This document shows, piece by piece, positions 1 through 6,044 of a DNA stretch of 6,104 nucleotides. This DNA is from Dehalococcoidia bacterium (GTDB lineage: Bacteria; Chloroflexota; Dehalococcoidia; UBA6926), in contig JASLZO010000078.1 in assembly GCA_030754805.1 (NCBI GenBank), forward strand, positions 1 through 6,104, written 5' to 3'. The notes beneath the pieces are model-generated. The model had not been told where the DNA came from. It ran no database searches and saw only the letters and a program-made list of their open reading frames with translations. The position numbers and the translations under genes were made by a program. How positions within the stretch are numbered: the first letter of the stretch is position 1; each line of letters starts with the position of its first letter.

Positions 1-1
1 G

Positions 2-736
2 CTCATCGCCGCGAGCGACGATTCGCTTCGGCAGGAGTTCGAGAGCGCCGTCGAGGTCGCCCGCGCCACCTGGCCTCTCCGAGAAGACCACGCCCACTAC
101 ATCGACCAGCAGAGCATCGCCTTCCTCCGGCGGGCCCTGCTCCTCTGCGGCAACCGGTTGGCCGAACAGAGCACGACCGCCCAAACCGACGATGTGTTTT
201 ATCTCGAGATTCCCGAGATTCAGGAAGCACTCGAGTCGCCTGATGTCCGCCTTCACCAACGCGTCGACGAACGCCGAGCGGTAAGGGAAACTCTGAGTCG
301 ATCGGCGCCCCCGCGGTTCCTCGGCACGATGCCAGAGAAGGAACCCGTCCTCGACTCCGAACTCGCGAAATTCTTCAATCCCTTCGGCACTCCCGCGGGA
401 GCCACCGATGAGGGTTCACGAACGCTGAGAGGCACCCCGGGAGCGCCGGGCATCCACACCGGTCGGGCCCGGATCGTCCTATCCCCAGAGGAATTCGATC
501 ACGTTCAGGCAGGCGACATCCTCGTTACGCGCACCACCAACCCCAGTTGGACACCTCTCTTCGGGATCATCGGTGCCCTGGTCACCGACTCGGGCGGCGT
601 CCTATCCCACGGCGCCATCGTCGCCCGTGAGGTCGGCCTCCCCGCCGTCGTCGGAACCAAGGGCGCGACCGAAACCATCAGCGACGGCCAGGTAATAACC
701 GTCGACGGAAACCGCGGCCTCCTCACCCTCGCCTGA
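2..736 (+). CDS. PEP-utilising enzyme, C-terminal part (PEP synthase / rifampicin phosphotransferase-like), 5' partial
   Basis: This is the C-terminal 244 residues of a larger protein. The frame is open to the left edge, so the TTG at 158 is internal and not the start. Visible residues 1-60 form a charged helical stretch, followed by DDVFYL (63-68), which in rifampicin phosphotransferase and PEP synthase relatives precedes the mobile domain. From about residue 145 to the end lies the swivelling phosphohistidine domain: GAPGIHTGRARI, then TTNPSWTPLF, then DSGGVLSHGAIVAREVG. The histidine of the LSHG motif (residue 203, bases 608-610) is the expected phosphocarrier. It shuttles phosphate between an N-terminal ATP-grasp domain, outside the window, and the substrate. 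In known relatives the substrate is pyruvate/PEP or rifampicin, and it cannot be decided from this piece. The protein is presumably cytosolic. The domain is intact and ends normally at TGA. The family assignment is firm; the exact reaction is open. Confidence 0.9.
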   Translation, partial: LIAASDDSLRQEFESAVEVARATWPLREDHAHYIDQQSIAFLRRALLLCGNRLAEQSTTAQTDDVFYLEIPEIQEALESPDVRLHQRVDERRAVRETLSRSAPPRFLGTMPEKEPVLDSELAKFFNPFGTPAGATDEGSRTLRGTPGAPGIHTGRARIVLSPEEFDHVQAGDILVTRTTNPSWTPLFGIIGALVTDSGGVLSHGAIVAREVGLPAVVGTKGATETISDGQVITVDGNRGLLTLA

Positions 737-738
737 CG

Positions 739-770
739 CCTGTTCCCCATCTTTCATCCGATGGAACGGG
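739..770 (+). terminator. Candidate hairpin just after the PEP-utilising enzyme gene
   Basis: CCTGTTCC (739-746) pairs with GGAACGGG (763-770) with one G-U pair, and ATC/GAT can pair inside the loop. It starts two bases after the stop codon, where a terminator would be expected. No U-run follows, so it is not a canonical intrinsic terminator. Confidence 0.25.
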
Positions 771-790
771 AGGGCTACCGGATTCAGCAA

Positions 791-816
791 GAGACCCGCG
801 AACGATTGCGGGCCTC
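791..816 (+). terminator. Second hairpin downstream of the PEP-utilising enzyme gene
   Basis: GAGACCCGC (791-799) pairs with GCGGGCCTC (808-816) around the 8-base loop GAACGATT, giving eight pairs and one A-C mismatch. It lies 54 bases past the stop codon and 104 bases before the next start. No T-run follows. It could be a terminator or 3'-end stabiliser, or simply GC-rich chance pairing. Confidence 0.3.
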
Positions 817-919
817 GGACGAATGAATAGGTCCACGCCTGGCCTTACCGAAGGTTCCCTATGATCGTCCCATCCAGTGCGAACAGAAAGACACCTCCAC
901 CGATTAAGAGTGGTGACCG

Positions 920-2011
920 GTGACCCAAACCCCTGAGCGATCGACCGGCCCACCTCGCATCGGCGTACTCTGGCGAGGCGATGCGGCGGCGCCAACGCCA
1001 TCGCCTCGATCGACCCACCTCAGCCGGGTCTTCGAAGCCCTGGCGTCCAAGGGCGCCGAAACGCGCCCGGTGATATTCGCGGACGCCGCCGCCGATCGCG
1101 TCCGGAACCAACTTCTCCAACTCGATGGCGTAGTCGTGTGGGTGGACCCGATCATGCACGGCGTGAACCGGTCCGTACTGGACGGGTTGCTACGTGAAGT
1201 GGCGTCCGCCGGGGTGTACGTCAGTACACATCCGGACACGATCCTGGCGATGGGAACGAAGGACGTCTTGTTCTTGACCCGCGACATGGGGTGGGGGACG
1301 GACACACGTAGATACTCCAGCGCAAACGAATTGCGCGAGAAGCTACCCGAAGCGTTAAAGGACGGCACACGCGTGTTGAAACAGCACCGGGGAAACGGTG
1401 GCAACGGCGTATGGCGGGTCGAACTCACGACGTCGCACAGGTCGCCCGCGACCGAGATGCAATTGTTGGTGCTCCACGGCGCACGCGACAGCGTCGTCGA
1501 CGCCATGTCGCTCGAGGCATTCGCCCGGACCTGCGAGCCTTACTTTACAGATGGCGCGGCCATGATCGACCAGGCCTTCCAGTCGCGGCTGGCCGAAGGG
1601 ATGGTCCGTTGCTACATGGCCGGGGACCGCGTCGTCGGCTTCGGCCACCAGATGGTCACTTCGCTCCTGGCGCCGAGCGAGCCGGGATCGCAGCCGCCAA
1701 ACCCTCCAGCGAGGTTCTACTACGGCGCCGAGAAGGCCGAGTTCCAACCCCTCAGGGTCCGCATGGAATCCGAGTGGCTTCCGGAGATGCTGCGGGTCCT
1801 GGACCTCGACCAAACCCGGCTCCCAGCGATCTGGGACGCCGACTTCCTTCACAAGTCGCCGCAAGAAGAAAAAGGTGCAACCGACGGCGATGAGTCGTTT
1901 GTCCTGTGCGAGGTGAACGTCAGCTCGGCCTATCCGATGCCCGACGAAGCGGCGGACCCGCTGGCAGACGTAGCCATCGCTGCCTCTCTCTCTGCGAGGG
2001 CAGCGCGCTAG
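920..2011 (+). CDS. ATP-grasp-like protein, Cj0069 family, unknown substrate
   Basis: A 363-residue soluble protein with no signal peptide or membrane segment. It resembles the uncharacterised Cj0069 family, which I recognise by its motifs: KDVLF (114-118), the glycine-rich loop VLKQHRGNGGNGVW (152-165), WDADFL (305-310) and CEVNVSS (330-336). In ATP-grasp enzymes a glycine-rich loop covers ATP and a late acidic residue plus asparagine (here E331, N333) bind Mg-ATP. On that basis it probably activates a carboxylate to an acyl phosphate and joins it to an amine or thiol, but this is inferred and the substrate is unknown. The GTG start at 920 is the first possible start, because TGA at 914-916 closes the same frame. 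Only a weak AAGAG precedes it (906-910). The neighbour upstream also belongs to an ATP/phosphotransfer family, but the 183-base gap with hairpins argues against one transcript. Confidence 0.75.
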   Translation: MTQTPERSTGPPRIGVLWRGDAAAPTPSPRSTHLSRVFEALASKGAETRPVIFADAAADRVRNQLLQLDGVVVWVDPIMHGVNRSVLDGLLREVASAGVYVSTHPDTILAMGTKDVLFLTRDMGWGTDTRRYSSANELREKLPEALKDGTRVLKQHRGNGGNGVWRVELTTSHRSPATEMQLLVLHGARDSVVDAMSLEAFARTCEPYFTDGAAMIDQAFQSRLAEGMVRCYMAGDRVVGFGHQMVTSLLAPSEPGSQPPNPPARFYYGAEKAEFQPLRVRMESEWLPEMLRVLDLDQTRLPAIWDADFLHKSPQEEKGATDGDESFVLCEVNVSSAYPMPDEAADPLADVAIAASLSARAAR

Positions 2012-2083
2012 TTACCAGACCCGGTCTACGCCCCTCTCAAGAGACACCCCCAACACAACTAGGGCATCGGACGGATCATCCAG

Positions 2084-2824
2084 ATGACAACAAAGCGAAA
2101 ACACTCCCCGGCAGACCCTCACCGGGTGCTCGCGGACCTCCGGATCCTCTACGGTCATCAGAAGTGGACCCAACGCCGTAAGCCACTCGACGAGCTCATC
2201 TACACAGTCCTTTCGCAGCACACCTCGGACGCCAACACTGACCGGACGTTCGCCAGCCTCAAGTCACGCTTCCCTGCCTGGCGCACCGTCCAGAACGCGA
2301 GCCCCGAGGAGGTCGCCGAAGCCATCAAGCTGGGCGGCCTTTCGCGGGTCAAAGCACCGAGGATCCGAGCCATCCTCGACGCTATCGAAGCTGACCGCGG
2401 GGACCTGGACCTCGGCTTCCTCGAACGTATCCCGATGACCGAGGCGCGGGGCTGGCTCACCGCTCTCCCCGGCGTCGGCCCGAAGACCGCGGCCTGCGTC
2501 CTCCTCTTCTCGTTCGGCCTCCCAGCGATGCCGGTCGATACGCACGTCCACCGGGTCTCGAAGCGTCTCGGGTTCATCGCCGAAAAGCTCTCCGCCGACA
2601 AAGCCCACCCGATCATCGAATCGTTGGTGGACCCAAACGACGTCTACCAGTTCCATATCAACCTCATCGAGCACGGCCGCAAGGTCTGCCATGCCCGCCG
2701 CGCCGCCTGCGCCACCTGCATCCTGAATGAGATTTGCCCCTCCAGCACCACGAACGCCGCATCACCAGCTGTGTCACCTGCCAATAGACCATTGACGGAC
2801 GCCCCGAAAAAGCGCTCCATATAA
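2084..2824 (+). CDS. Endonuclease III-family DNA glycosylase/AP lyase with [4Fe-4S] cluster
   Basis: A 246-residue HhH-GPD base-excision-repair enzyme expected to remove oxidised pyrimidines and cut the abasic site. LSQHTSDAN (43-51) corresponds to the substrate-pocket helix. The helix-hairpin-helix is LPGVGPKTA (128-136), with catalytic Lys134. PVDTHVHRVSKRLG (150-163) carries catalytic Asp152. The Lys-Asp spacing of 18 matches E. coli Nth K120/D138. Cys202, Cys209, Cys212 and Cys218 give the C-x6-C-x2-C-x5-C iron-sulphur signature. Residues 219-246 are a Ser/Pro/Ala-rich, probably disordered tail beyond the usual Nth end. The LSQHTSD version differs from E. coli LSAQATD and fits an Nth-like subgroup, so I leave the symbol blank; MutY is unlikely. 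The start is ATG 2084 with a weak GGACGGA upstream. It lies 72 bases after the previous stop, and that gap holds an 11-base palindrome (AGACC-C-GGTCT, 2017-2027). Co-transcription with the ATP-grasp gene is possible. Confidence 0.93.
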   Translation: MTTKRKHSPADPHRVLADLRILYGHQKWTQRRKPLDELIYTVLSQHTSDANTDRTFASLKSRFPAWRTVQNASPEEVAEAIKLGGLSRVKAPRIRAILDAIEADRGDLDLGFLERIPMTEARGWLTALPGVGPKTAACVLLFSFGLPAMPVDTHVHRVSKRLGFIAEKLSADKAHPIIESLVDPNDVYQFHINLIEHGRKVCHARRAACATCILNEICPSSTTNAASPAVSPANRPLTDAPKKRSI

Positions 2825-2938
2825 ACTGGACATGGGACCTTCCCCACCATGCCCGGGTCATCTTCGAGGGTTTGAGCGGGTTGGGAAAAAAGTGATCCAT
2901 TTCAGATAAGGGTCTTGGGCACTCAGATATAGGAAAGC

Positions 2939-2951
2939 GGTCACGGTGACC
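2939..2951 (+). promoter_or_regulatory. Perfect 13-base palindrome upstream of argC (operator candidate)
   Basis: GGTCAC-G-GTGACC is a perfect inverted repeat with one central base, 57 bases before the argC start. Its size and position suit a dimeric repressor site or a short hairpin in the leader. It does not resemble the AT-rich ARG box of E. coli/Bacillus ArgR. I could not place convincing -35/-10 boxes nearby; AT-richer stretches (GATAAG 2906-2911, TATAGG 2928-2933) lie just upstream of it. Confidence 0.3.
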
Positions 2952-3008
2952 TATGAGTGATCTCTCGGCGATCCATCAGGCGAACCCGCGAACACGGAGA
3001 CTCGAACA

Positions 3009-4049
3009 ATGATCAAGGCCGGAATCATCAACGTCACGGGCTACGCCGGGATGGAGCTGGCGCGACTCCTCCGCTTCCATCCCGAAGTCGACCTCGTCGG
3101 CGTCACCGGGCGCTCGTCGGCCGGACGTCAGTTGGACGAAACCTTCCCACACCTCGACAGCATGGACCTCCCGATCGTCGCGCAGGACGAACTCGAAGGC
3201 GTCGACGTCGCCTTCTCCGCCCTGCCCCACAAGGCCAGCGCGGAGGCCTGCGTCGTGGCGCTCGAACGGGGCGCCAAGGTCGTTGACATCTCCGCCGACT
3301 TCCGCCTCCGAGACGTCGCCGAGTACGAGTCCTGGTACAACGTCCAGCACCCCGCGCCCCACTTCCTGGAGGAGGCCGTATACGGCCTGACGGAGACCCA
3401 CCGGAACGACATCATCGGCTCGCGCCTCGTCGCGAACCCCGGCTGTTACCCGACCGGCGCCCTCCTCGGCCTCGCGCCGCTCGTCAAGGAAAAGCTCATC
3501 GGGCCCGACGTCATCGTCGACTCGAAGTCCGGCGTCTCAGGCGCGGGCCGAGCGCTCAGCCTAAATGTCCATTTCTCAGAGGCGAACGAGAACGTCTCGG
3601 CATACGGCCTCACCGGCCACCGGCACCTCCCCGAGATCACTCAGGAACTACAAGAAACCGACCCGGACATAGAGTGGTCGGTCACGTTCACGCCACACCT
3701 CATCCCGATGACGCGCGGCATCCTGTCGACCATCTACCTGAAGCCCCGCGACAACCGCATCCCGATCAGCGAGGACGGCCAGAAGAGGCTCCGCGACGTC
3801 TACCGCGACTTCTACGCGGATGAGCCCTTTGTCCGCGTCACCGACGACCCTCCACAGACAAAACAGACCCTCGGCAGCAACATGACGCAGGTCTACCCGG
3901 TCATCGACCTCCGGGCGGGCCGCATCGTCGTCATCACAACCCTCGACAACCTCGTCAAGGGCGCGGCCGGGCAGGCCATCCAGAACATGAACCTCATGCA
4001 TGGCATCCCCGAAACAGAAGGCCTGCGAGGTATCGCCCTCTACCCGTAA
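3009..4049 (+). CDS. argC: N-acetyl-gamma-glutamyl-phosphate reductase
   Basis: This 346-residue enzyme catalyses the third step of arginine/ornithine synthesis: NADPH-dependent reduction of N-acetyl-glutamyl-5-phosphate to the semialdehyde, in the cytosol. The length is typical. The N-terminal Rossmann region runs from IINVTGYAGMEL (6-17). The active-site loop NPGCYPTG (143-150) carries catalytic Cys146. KSGVSGAGR (173-181) and GHRHLPEI (203-210) are the other family signatures, the latter supplying the active-site histidine. The C-terminus holds TLDNLVKGAAGQAIQNMN, a standard ArgC ending. ATG 3009 has a good GGAGA (2996-3000) eight bases upstream. An oddity is Asn8 where E. coli has the first glycine of VGASGYAG. 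No argJ, argB or argD lies next to it, so it appears to be a lone arginine gene. A LysW-linked (lysine pathway) reductase is the main alternative and cannot be fully excluded from sequence alone. Confidence 0.93.
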   Translation: MIKAGIINVTGYAGMELARLLRFHPEVDLVGVTGRSSAGRQLDETFPHLDSMDLPIVAQDELEGVDVAFSALPHKASAEACVVALERGAKVVDISADFRLRDVAEYESWYNVQHPAPHFLEEAVYGLTETHRNDIIGSRLVANPGCYPTGALLGLAPLVKEKLIGPDVIVDSKSGVSGAGRALSLNVHFSEANENVSAYGLTGHRHLPEITQELQETDPDIEWSVTFTPHLIPMTRGILSTIYLKPRDNRIPISEDGQKRLRDVYRDFYADEPFVRVTDDPPQTKQTLGSNMTQVYPVIDLRAGRIVVITTLDNLVKGAAGQAIQNMNLMHGIPETEGLRGIALYP

Positions 4050-4099
4050 CCCCTTTCGGGTGACTCTCTTCTCGGGCTCGCTCCGCGATGCAGGGGGGC

Positions 4100-4132
4100 C
4101 GATTCAGTGACGCGGCTGCGCCGTCTGAATCG
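4100..4132 (+). terminator. Hairpin downstream of argC
   Basis: CGATTCAG (4100-4107) pairs perfectly with CTGAATCG (4125-4132). Inside it, ACG/CGT and GC/GC add pairs with two-base bulges around a TGC loop. It begins 50 bases after the argC stop. No U-run follows (TTCCC), so it may be a weak terminator, a mRNA 3' end or part of a longer structured leader for the hydrolase. Confidence 0.35.
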
Positions 4133-4199
4133 TTCCCGCACGGCCTGCCACGATGTCGACGATGTGCATACGGATCCCTCTCGTCCGTTCGACCTGGCG

Positions 4200-4232
4200 A
4201 ATGACGCGCCGGTCTCGCTGCGGCGCGTCATT
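4200..4232 (+). terminator. Strong perfect hairpin between argC and the hydrolase
   Basis: AATGACGCGCCG (4200-4211) and CGGCGCGTCATT (4221-4232) form a 12-bp perfect stem with a 9-base loop. It is among the strongest hairpins I found in the window. It lies 151 bases after argC and 96 bases before the hydrolase start. The 3' side ends in ATT followed by ATCC, a poor U-tract. A terminator is the simplest reading. Because the arms are symmetric it could also act on the other strand, but no gene on that strand needs it here. Confidence 0.45.
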
Positions 4233-4311
4233 ATCCGTCTCCGTACCAGGACGAACATAGGCAGATGGAGGGCAGAATCGGGCTATCATCGTCGGCATAG
4301 CTGTTCTTAGC

Positions 4312-4323
4312 GGAGAAGGGGGG
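4312..4323 (+). promoter_or_regulatory. Ribosome binding site that sets the hydrolase start at GTG 4329
   Basis: A purine block GGAGAAGGGGGG ends five bases before GTG 4329. It would lie 17 bases from the alternative ATG at 4341, which is too far, so GTG is preferred. Confidence 0.6.
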
Positions 4324-4328
4324 TTCCT

Positions 4329-5165
4329 GTGCCGACGACCATGGCAATCGCAAACGGGATCCGGCAGTGCTACGAGATCACCGGGACCCGCGGACCGTGG
4401 ATCACGCTGGTCCATGGGTCGGGGGACAACCACGAGGCGTGGTGGCTCCAATCGCCGGCGCTGGCGACACGGTTCCGCGTGCTCACCTACGACGTTCGGG
4501 GGCACGGCGAGACCGAAACGCCGGCGGACCAGCCGATCGATCAGACGACGTTCGTTGCGGACCTCCTGGGGTTGTTGGACACGTTGAAGATCCGGAAGAC
4601 AGCGGTGATTGGGTACTCGATGGGAGGCGGCATCGCGCGGAACTTCGCGGCGACGCACCCGGACCGGGTCTGGGGGCTGGTGCTGTCGAACGGCGGACGG
4701 TTGGATCCACCGGCCGATCCTTCCCTCGCGGCAGAGAGGGCGAAGATGCGCGAAGACCGTATCGCAGGCGTCCGTGAAGGTGGGATGGACTGGGTCTTCG
4801 ACGGCTGGCTATCGAACGTGTACACGCCGGAATTCGTTGAGGCGCGGCCGGATATCGTGGCGGAGCATCGACGAATTATGACCGCGAACGACCCGAATAA
4901 GTACGCGCAGACGATGTCTGGAGCGATGTCGCCATCACAGGTTGATCTGAAAAACATCTCCTCGCCGACGTTGATCATCGTGGGCGCCGGGGACGAGTAC
5001 ACGGGCCCCGATGCGGCGCGGGAGTTGGCGGCCGCGCTGCCCCGGAAGGCGAACGCCGTTGTCAACGTGTTCCCGACGAGGCATGGCTCGCCGTTCGAGC
5101 GGCACGAGGAATACAACCGAACGCTGCGGGAGTTCCTGGAGGCGAACCGGCCACGCCGGGCATGA
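4329..5165 (+). CDS. Alpha/beta hydrolase fold protein
   Basis: A 278-residue single-domain hydrolase, the usual length, with no signal peptide. LVHGSGDN (27-34) forms the oxyanion-hole turn, and YDVRGHGET (54-62) follows strand 4. The nucleophile elbow GYSMGG (95-100) carries Ser97. A cap region spans about 125-205. LIIVGAGDEYTG (215-226) supplies the probable acid, Asp222, and TRHGSPFE (250-257) the probable base, His252. The complete triad argues for an active esterase, lactonase or C-C hydrolase; 3-oxoadipate enol-lactonase-like proteins share this layout. The substrate cannot be named. The start is GTG 4329, chosen from the ribosome binding site; ATG 4341 would remove four residues. It stands alone between hairpins. 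Its codons favour G at the third position (GCG, CTG, CGG, GGG), whereas argC favours C (GCC, CTC, GTC), which may point to a different origin or strand history. Confidence 0.92.
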   Translation: MPTTMAIANGIRQCYEITGTRGPWITLVHGSGDNHEAWWLQSPALATRFRVLTYDVRGHGETETPADQPIDQTTFVADLLGLLDTLKIRKTAVIGYSMGGGIARNFAATHPDRVWGLVLSNGGRLDPPADPSLAAERAKMREDRIAGVREGGMDWVFDGWLSNVYTPEFVEARPDIVAEHRRIMTANDPNKYAQTMSGAMSPSQVDLKNISSPTLIIVGAGDEYTGPDAARELAAALPRKANAVVNVFPTRHGSPFERHEEYNRTLREFLEANRPRRA

Positions 5166-5218
5166 GCGGGGTACGTCGGTCGGTTGTCGCCCGGTCTGGT
5201 TCCCGCTAGGTTGTACGG

Positions 5219-5254
5219 GAGGTTGGCGAGCGAACCGCTCGTCGGTCCCACCTC
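5219..5254 (+). terminator. Candidate terminator hairpin after the hydrolase gene
   Basis: CGAGCG-AAC-CGCTCG (5227-5241) is a perfect six-pair stem, with an outer GAGGT/ACCTC helix (5219-5223 with 5250-5254) that encloses unpaired or wobble bases. It is 53 bases past the hydrolase stop, followed by TTCT rather than a true T-run. It would separate the hydrolase transcript from the tRNA gene. Confidence 0.35.
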
Positions 5255-5311
5255 TTCTGCGGCTCCGCTGCCTGTCTCGATTTGCTGTTGGCGACGGTAG
5301 TCCGGTGGTGT

Positions 5312-5387
5312 GCCCCCATCGTCTAGGGGACCAGGACGGCGGCCCTTCAAGCCGCTAACAGGAGTTCGAATCTCCTTGGGGGCACCA
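5312..5387 (+). tRNA. tRNA-Glu, anticodon UUC
   Basis: A 76-base cloverleaf. The acceptor is GCCCCCA (5312-5318) with TGGGGGC (5377-5383). The D arm is GTCT/GGAC. The anticodon stem is GCGGC (5339-5343) with GCCGC (5351-5355), and the loop CCTTCAA places TTC (5346-5348) at positions 34-36. The variable region is TAAC. The T arm is AGGAG-TTCGAAT-CTCCT (5360-5376). The discriminator is A5384 and CCA (5385-5387) is encoded. Body and anticodon both fit bacterial tRNA-Glu reading GAA/GAG. Position 33 is C (5345) instead of the almost universal U, although stems and loop length are otherwise normal. I saw no clear promoter boxes immediately upstream. Confidence 0.95.
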
Positions 5388-5391
5388 AAGT

Positions 5392-5405
5392 GTTCGTTCA
5401 CGAAC
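5392..5405 (+). terminator. Small hairpin directly after tRNA-Glu
   Basis: GTTCG-TTCA-CGAAC is a five-pair stem starting four bases past the tRNA CCA end. The position suits transcript 3'-end formation or a processing signal, but no U-run follows. Confidence 0.25.
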
Positions 5406-5716
5406 CCCGGGCGATGTTCCTGGTTTCGCTATGGCTCCAGGTTTCGCGCTCGCTCGCACTCGTCGTTTCCGGCCAATAGCGAGGAGAGGCAAGAACGTGC
5501 CGCTTCCGACCTGGCCATGGTCCATCAGCGAGATTCCAACCCGTCGGTCAGCGAGAGGACTCCACCCGTTCCGTTCAGCCTACGAAAGCGCACATCCGAC
5601 CAAGTGCGGGTAGCGGGTCTGAAAGAGAGTCGCGCAGGTCATCACGTCGAAGAGCTAGGCCCCACCGCTGAACGACTCGCCAACTCGTCCCCGATGAGTT
5701 TGATTACCCCAACGAT

Positions 5717-5744
5717 GAGGGCGTTCCCCATGAGGAACGCTCTC
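5717..5744 (+). other. Strong 11-bp hairpin in the post-tRNA region
   Basis: Positions 5717-5727 (GAGGGCGTTCC) pair with 5734-5744 (GGAACGCTCTC): eleven pairs including one G-U, around the six-base loop CCATGA. No T-run follows. It may be a terminator, part of a small RNA, or a DNA inverted repeat. Confidence 0.4.
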
Positions 5745-5965
5745 CGACCTGGCTTCATGTCTCCTACCTCGGTCCATCCGGCCGGGAACCCGTTCAGCAG
5801 CTCCAGATTCCGTCGATATCAACATCGGGTGTTGACAGATCGAATCTATCGCGGGCCTTTGTCCGACTGGGTTTCCATCTGTACCCAAATCTCCGACCTG
5901 AAGGTTGCGTGGCGATTCAACCTGCCGATCTGTACGACGTTCGCCGCCCTTGGCGTCGCGGCACG

Positions 5966-5994
5966 TTGACCCTTTTCCAGCGTCGCATTATGGT
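5966..5994 (+). promoter_or_regulatory. Sigma70-type promoter for the last gene
   Basis: TTGACC (5966-5971) and TATGGT (5989-5994) are separated by exactly 17 bases. They match the consensus -35 at five of six bases and the -10 at four of six. Transcription would start near 6001, giving a leader of about 43 bases before the ATG at 6045. CGCA/TGCG flank the -10 region as a small inverted repeat, a possible operator. Confidence 0.5.
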
Positions 5995-6044
5995 GCGGCG
6001 GTAAGTGAACCTGAATCGCGCGGACCATTGAGGAGGGGAGAATC

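Larger units (their letters stand above)
5388..6044. other. 657-base stretch with no gene I can support
   Basis: The stretch contains the small post-tRNA hairpin, a strong hairpin at 5717-5744, and a promoter and ribosome binding site for the final gene at its right end. No frame gives a recognisable complete protein with a start and a ribosome binding site. One + frame is open from 5672 to its TAA at 6002-6004, about 110 codons, and reads protein-like (it contains WLHVSYLGPSGRE), but has no usable start and is closed upstream by TGA 5669-5671. It could be a frameshifted remnant. I found no tRNA-end duplication that would mark an integrated element. Confidence 0.6.

Noticed and set aside
158..736. 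TTG 158 as the start of the PEP-utilising enzyme gene
   Set aside because: The frame continues open and family-like to the window edge, so this is an internal codon of a truncated gene.
904..1506. Minus-strand open frame of 200 codons over the ATP-grasp-like gene
   Set aside because: It has no family motif and overlaps a gene with clear motifs on the other strand.
2881..2895. A-run GGGAAAAAAG as a minus-strand terminator U-tract
   Set aside because: No adequate stem precedes it on the minus strand, and no minus-strand gene ends here.
4107..4310. 67-codon open frame between argC and the hydrolase
   Set aside because: Its GTG start lies inside a hairpin, it has no ribosome binding site, its composition is arginine-rich, and a 12-bp perfect stem lies inside it. 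A structural or terminator role fits better.
4541..5401. Long minus-strand open frame of 286 codons
   Set aside because: It runs antisense to the hydrolase and through the tRNA. Its N-terminus (EIRTPVSGLKGRRPGP) is the familiar false translation of an antisense tRNA-Glu gene.
5835..5850. TCGAATCT repeat of the tRNA T-loop as a possible attachment-site copy
   Set aside because: Only eight bases match the tRNA, the match does not extend to its 3' end, and no integrase is present.
5310..5969. Plus-strand open frame of 219 codons starting before the tRNA
   Set aside because: It reads through the whole tRNA (giving the typical artefact TGVRISLGAP), has no ribosome binding site, and matches no family I recognise.
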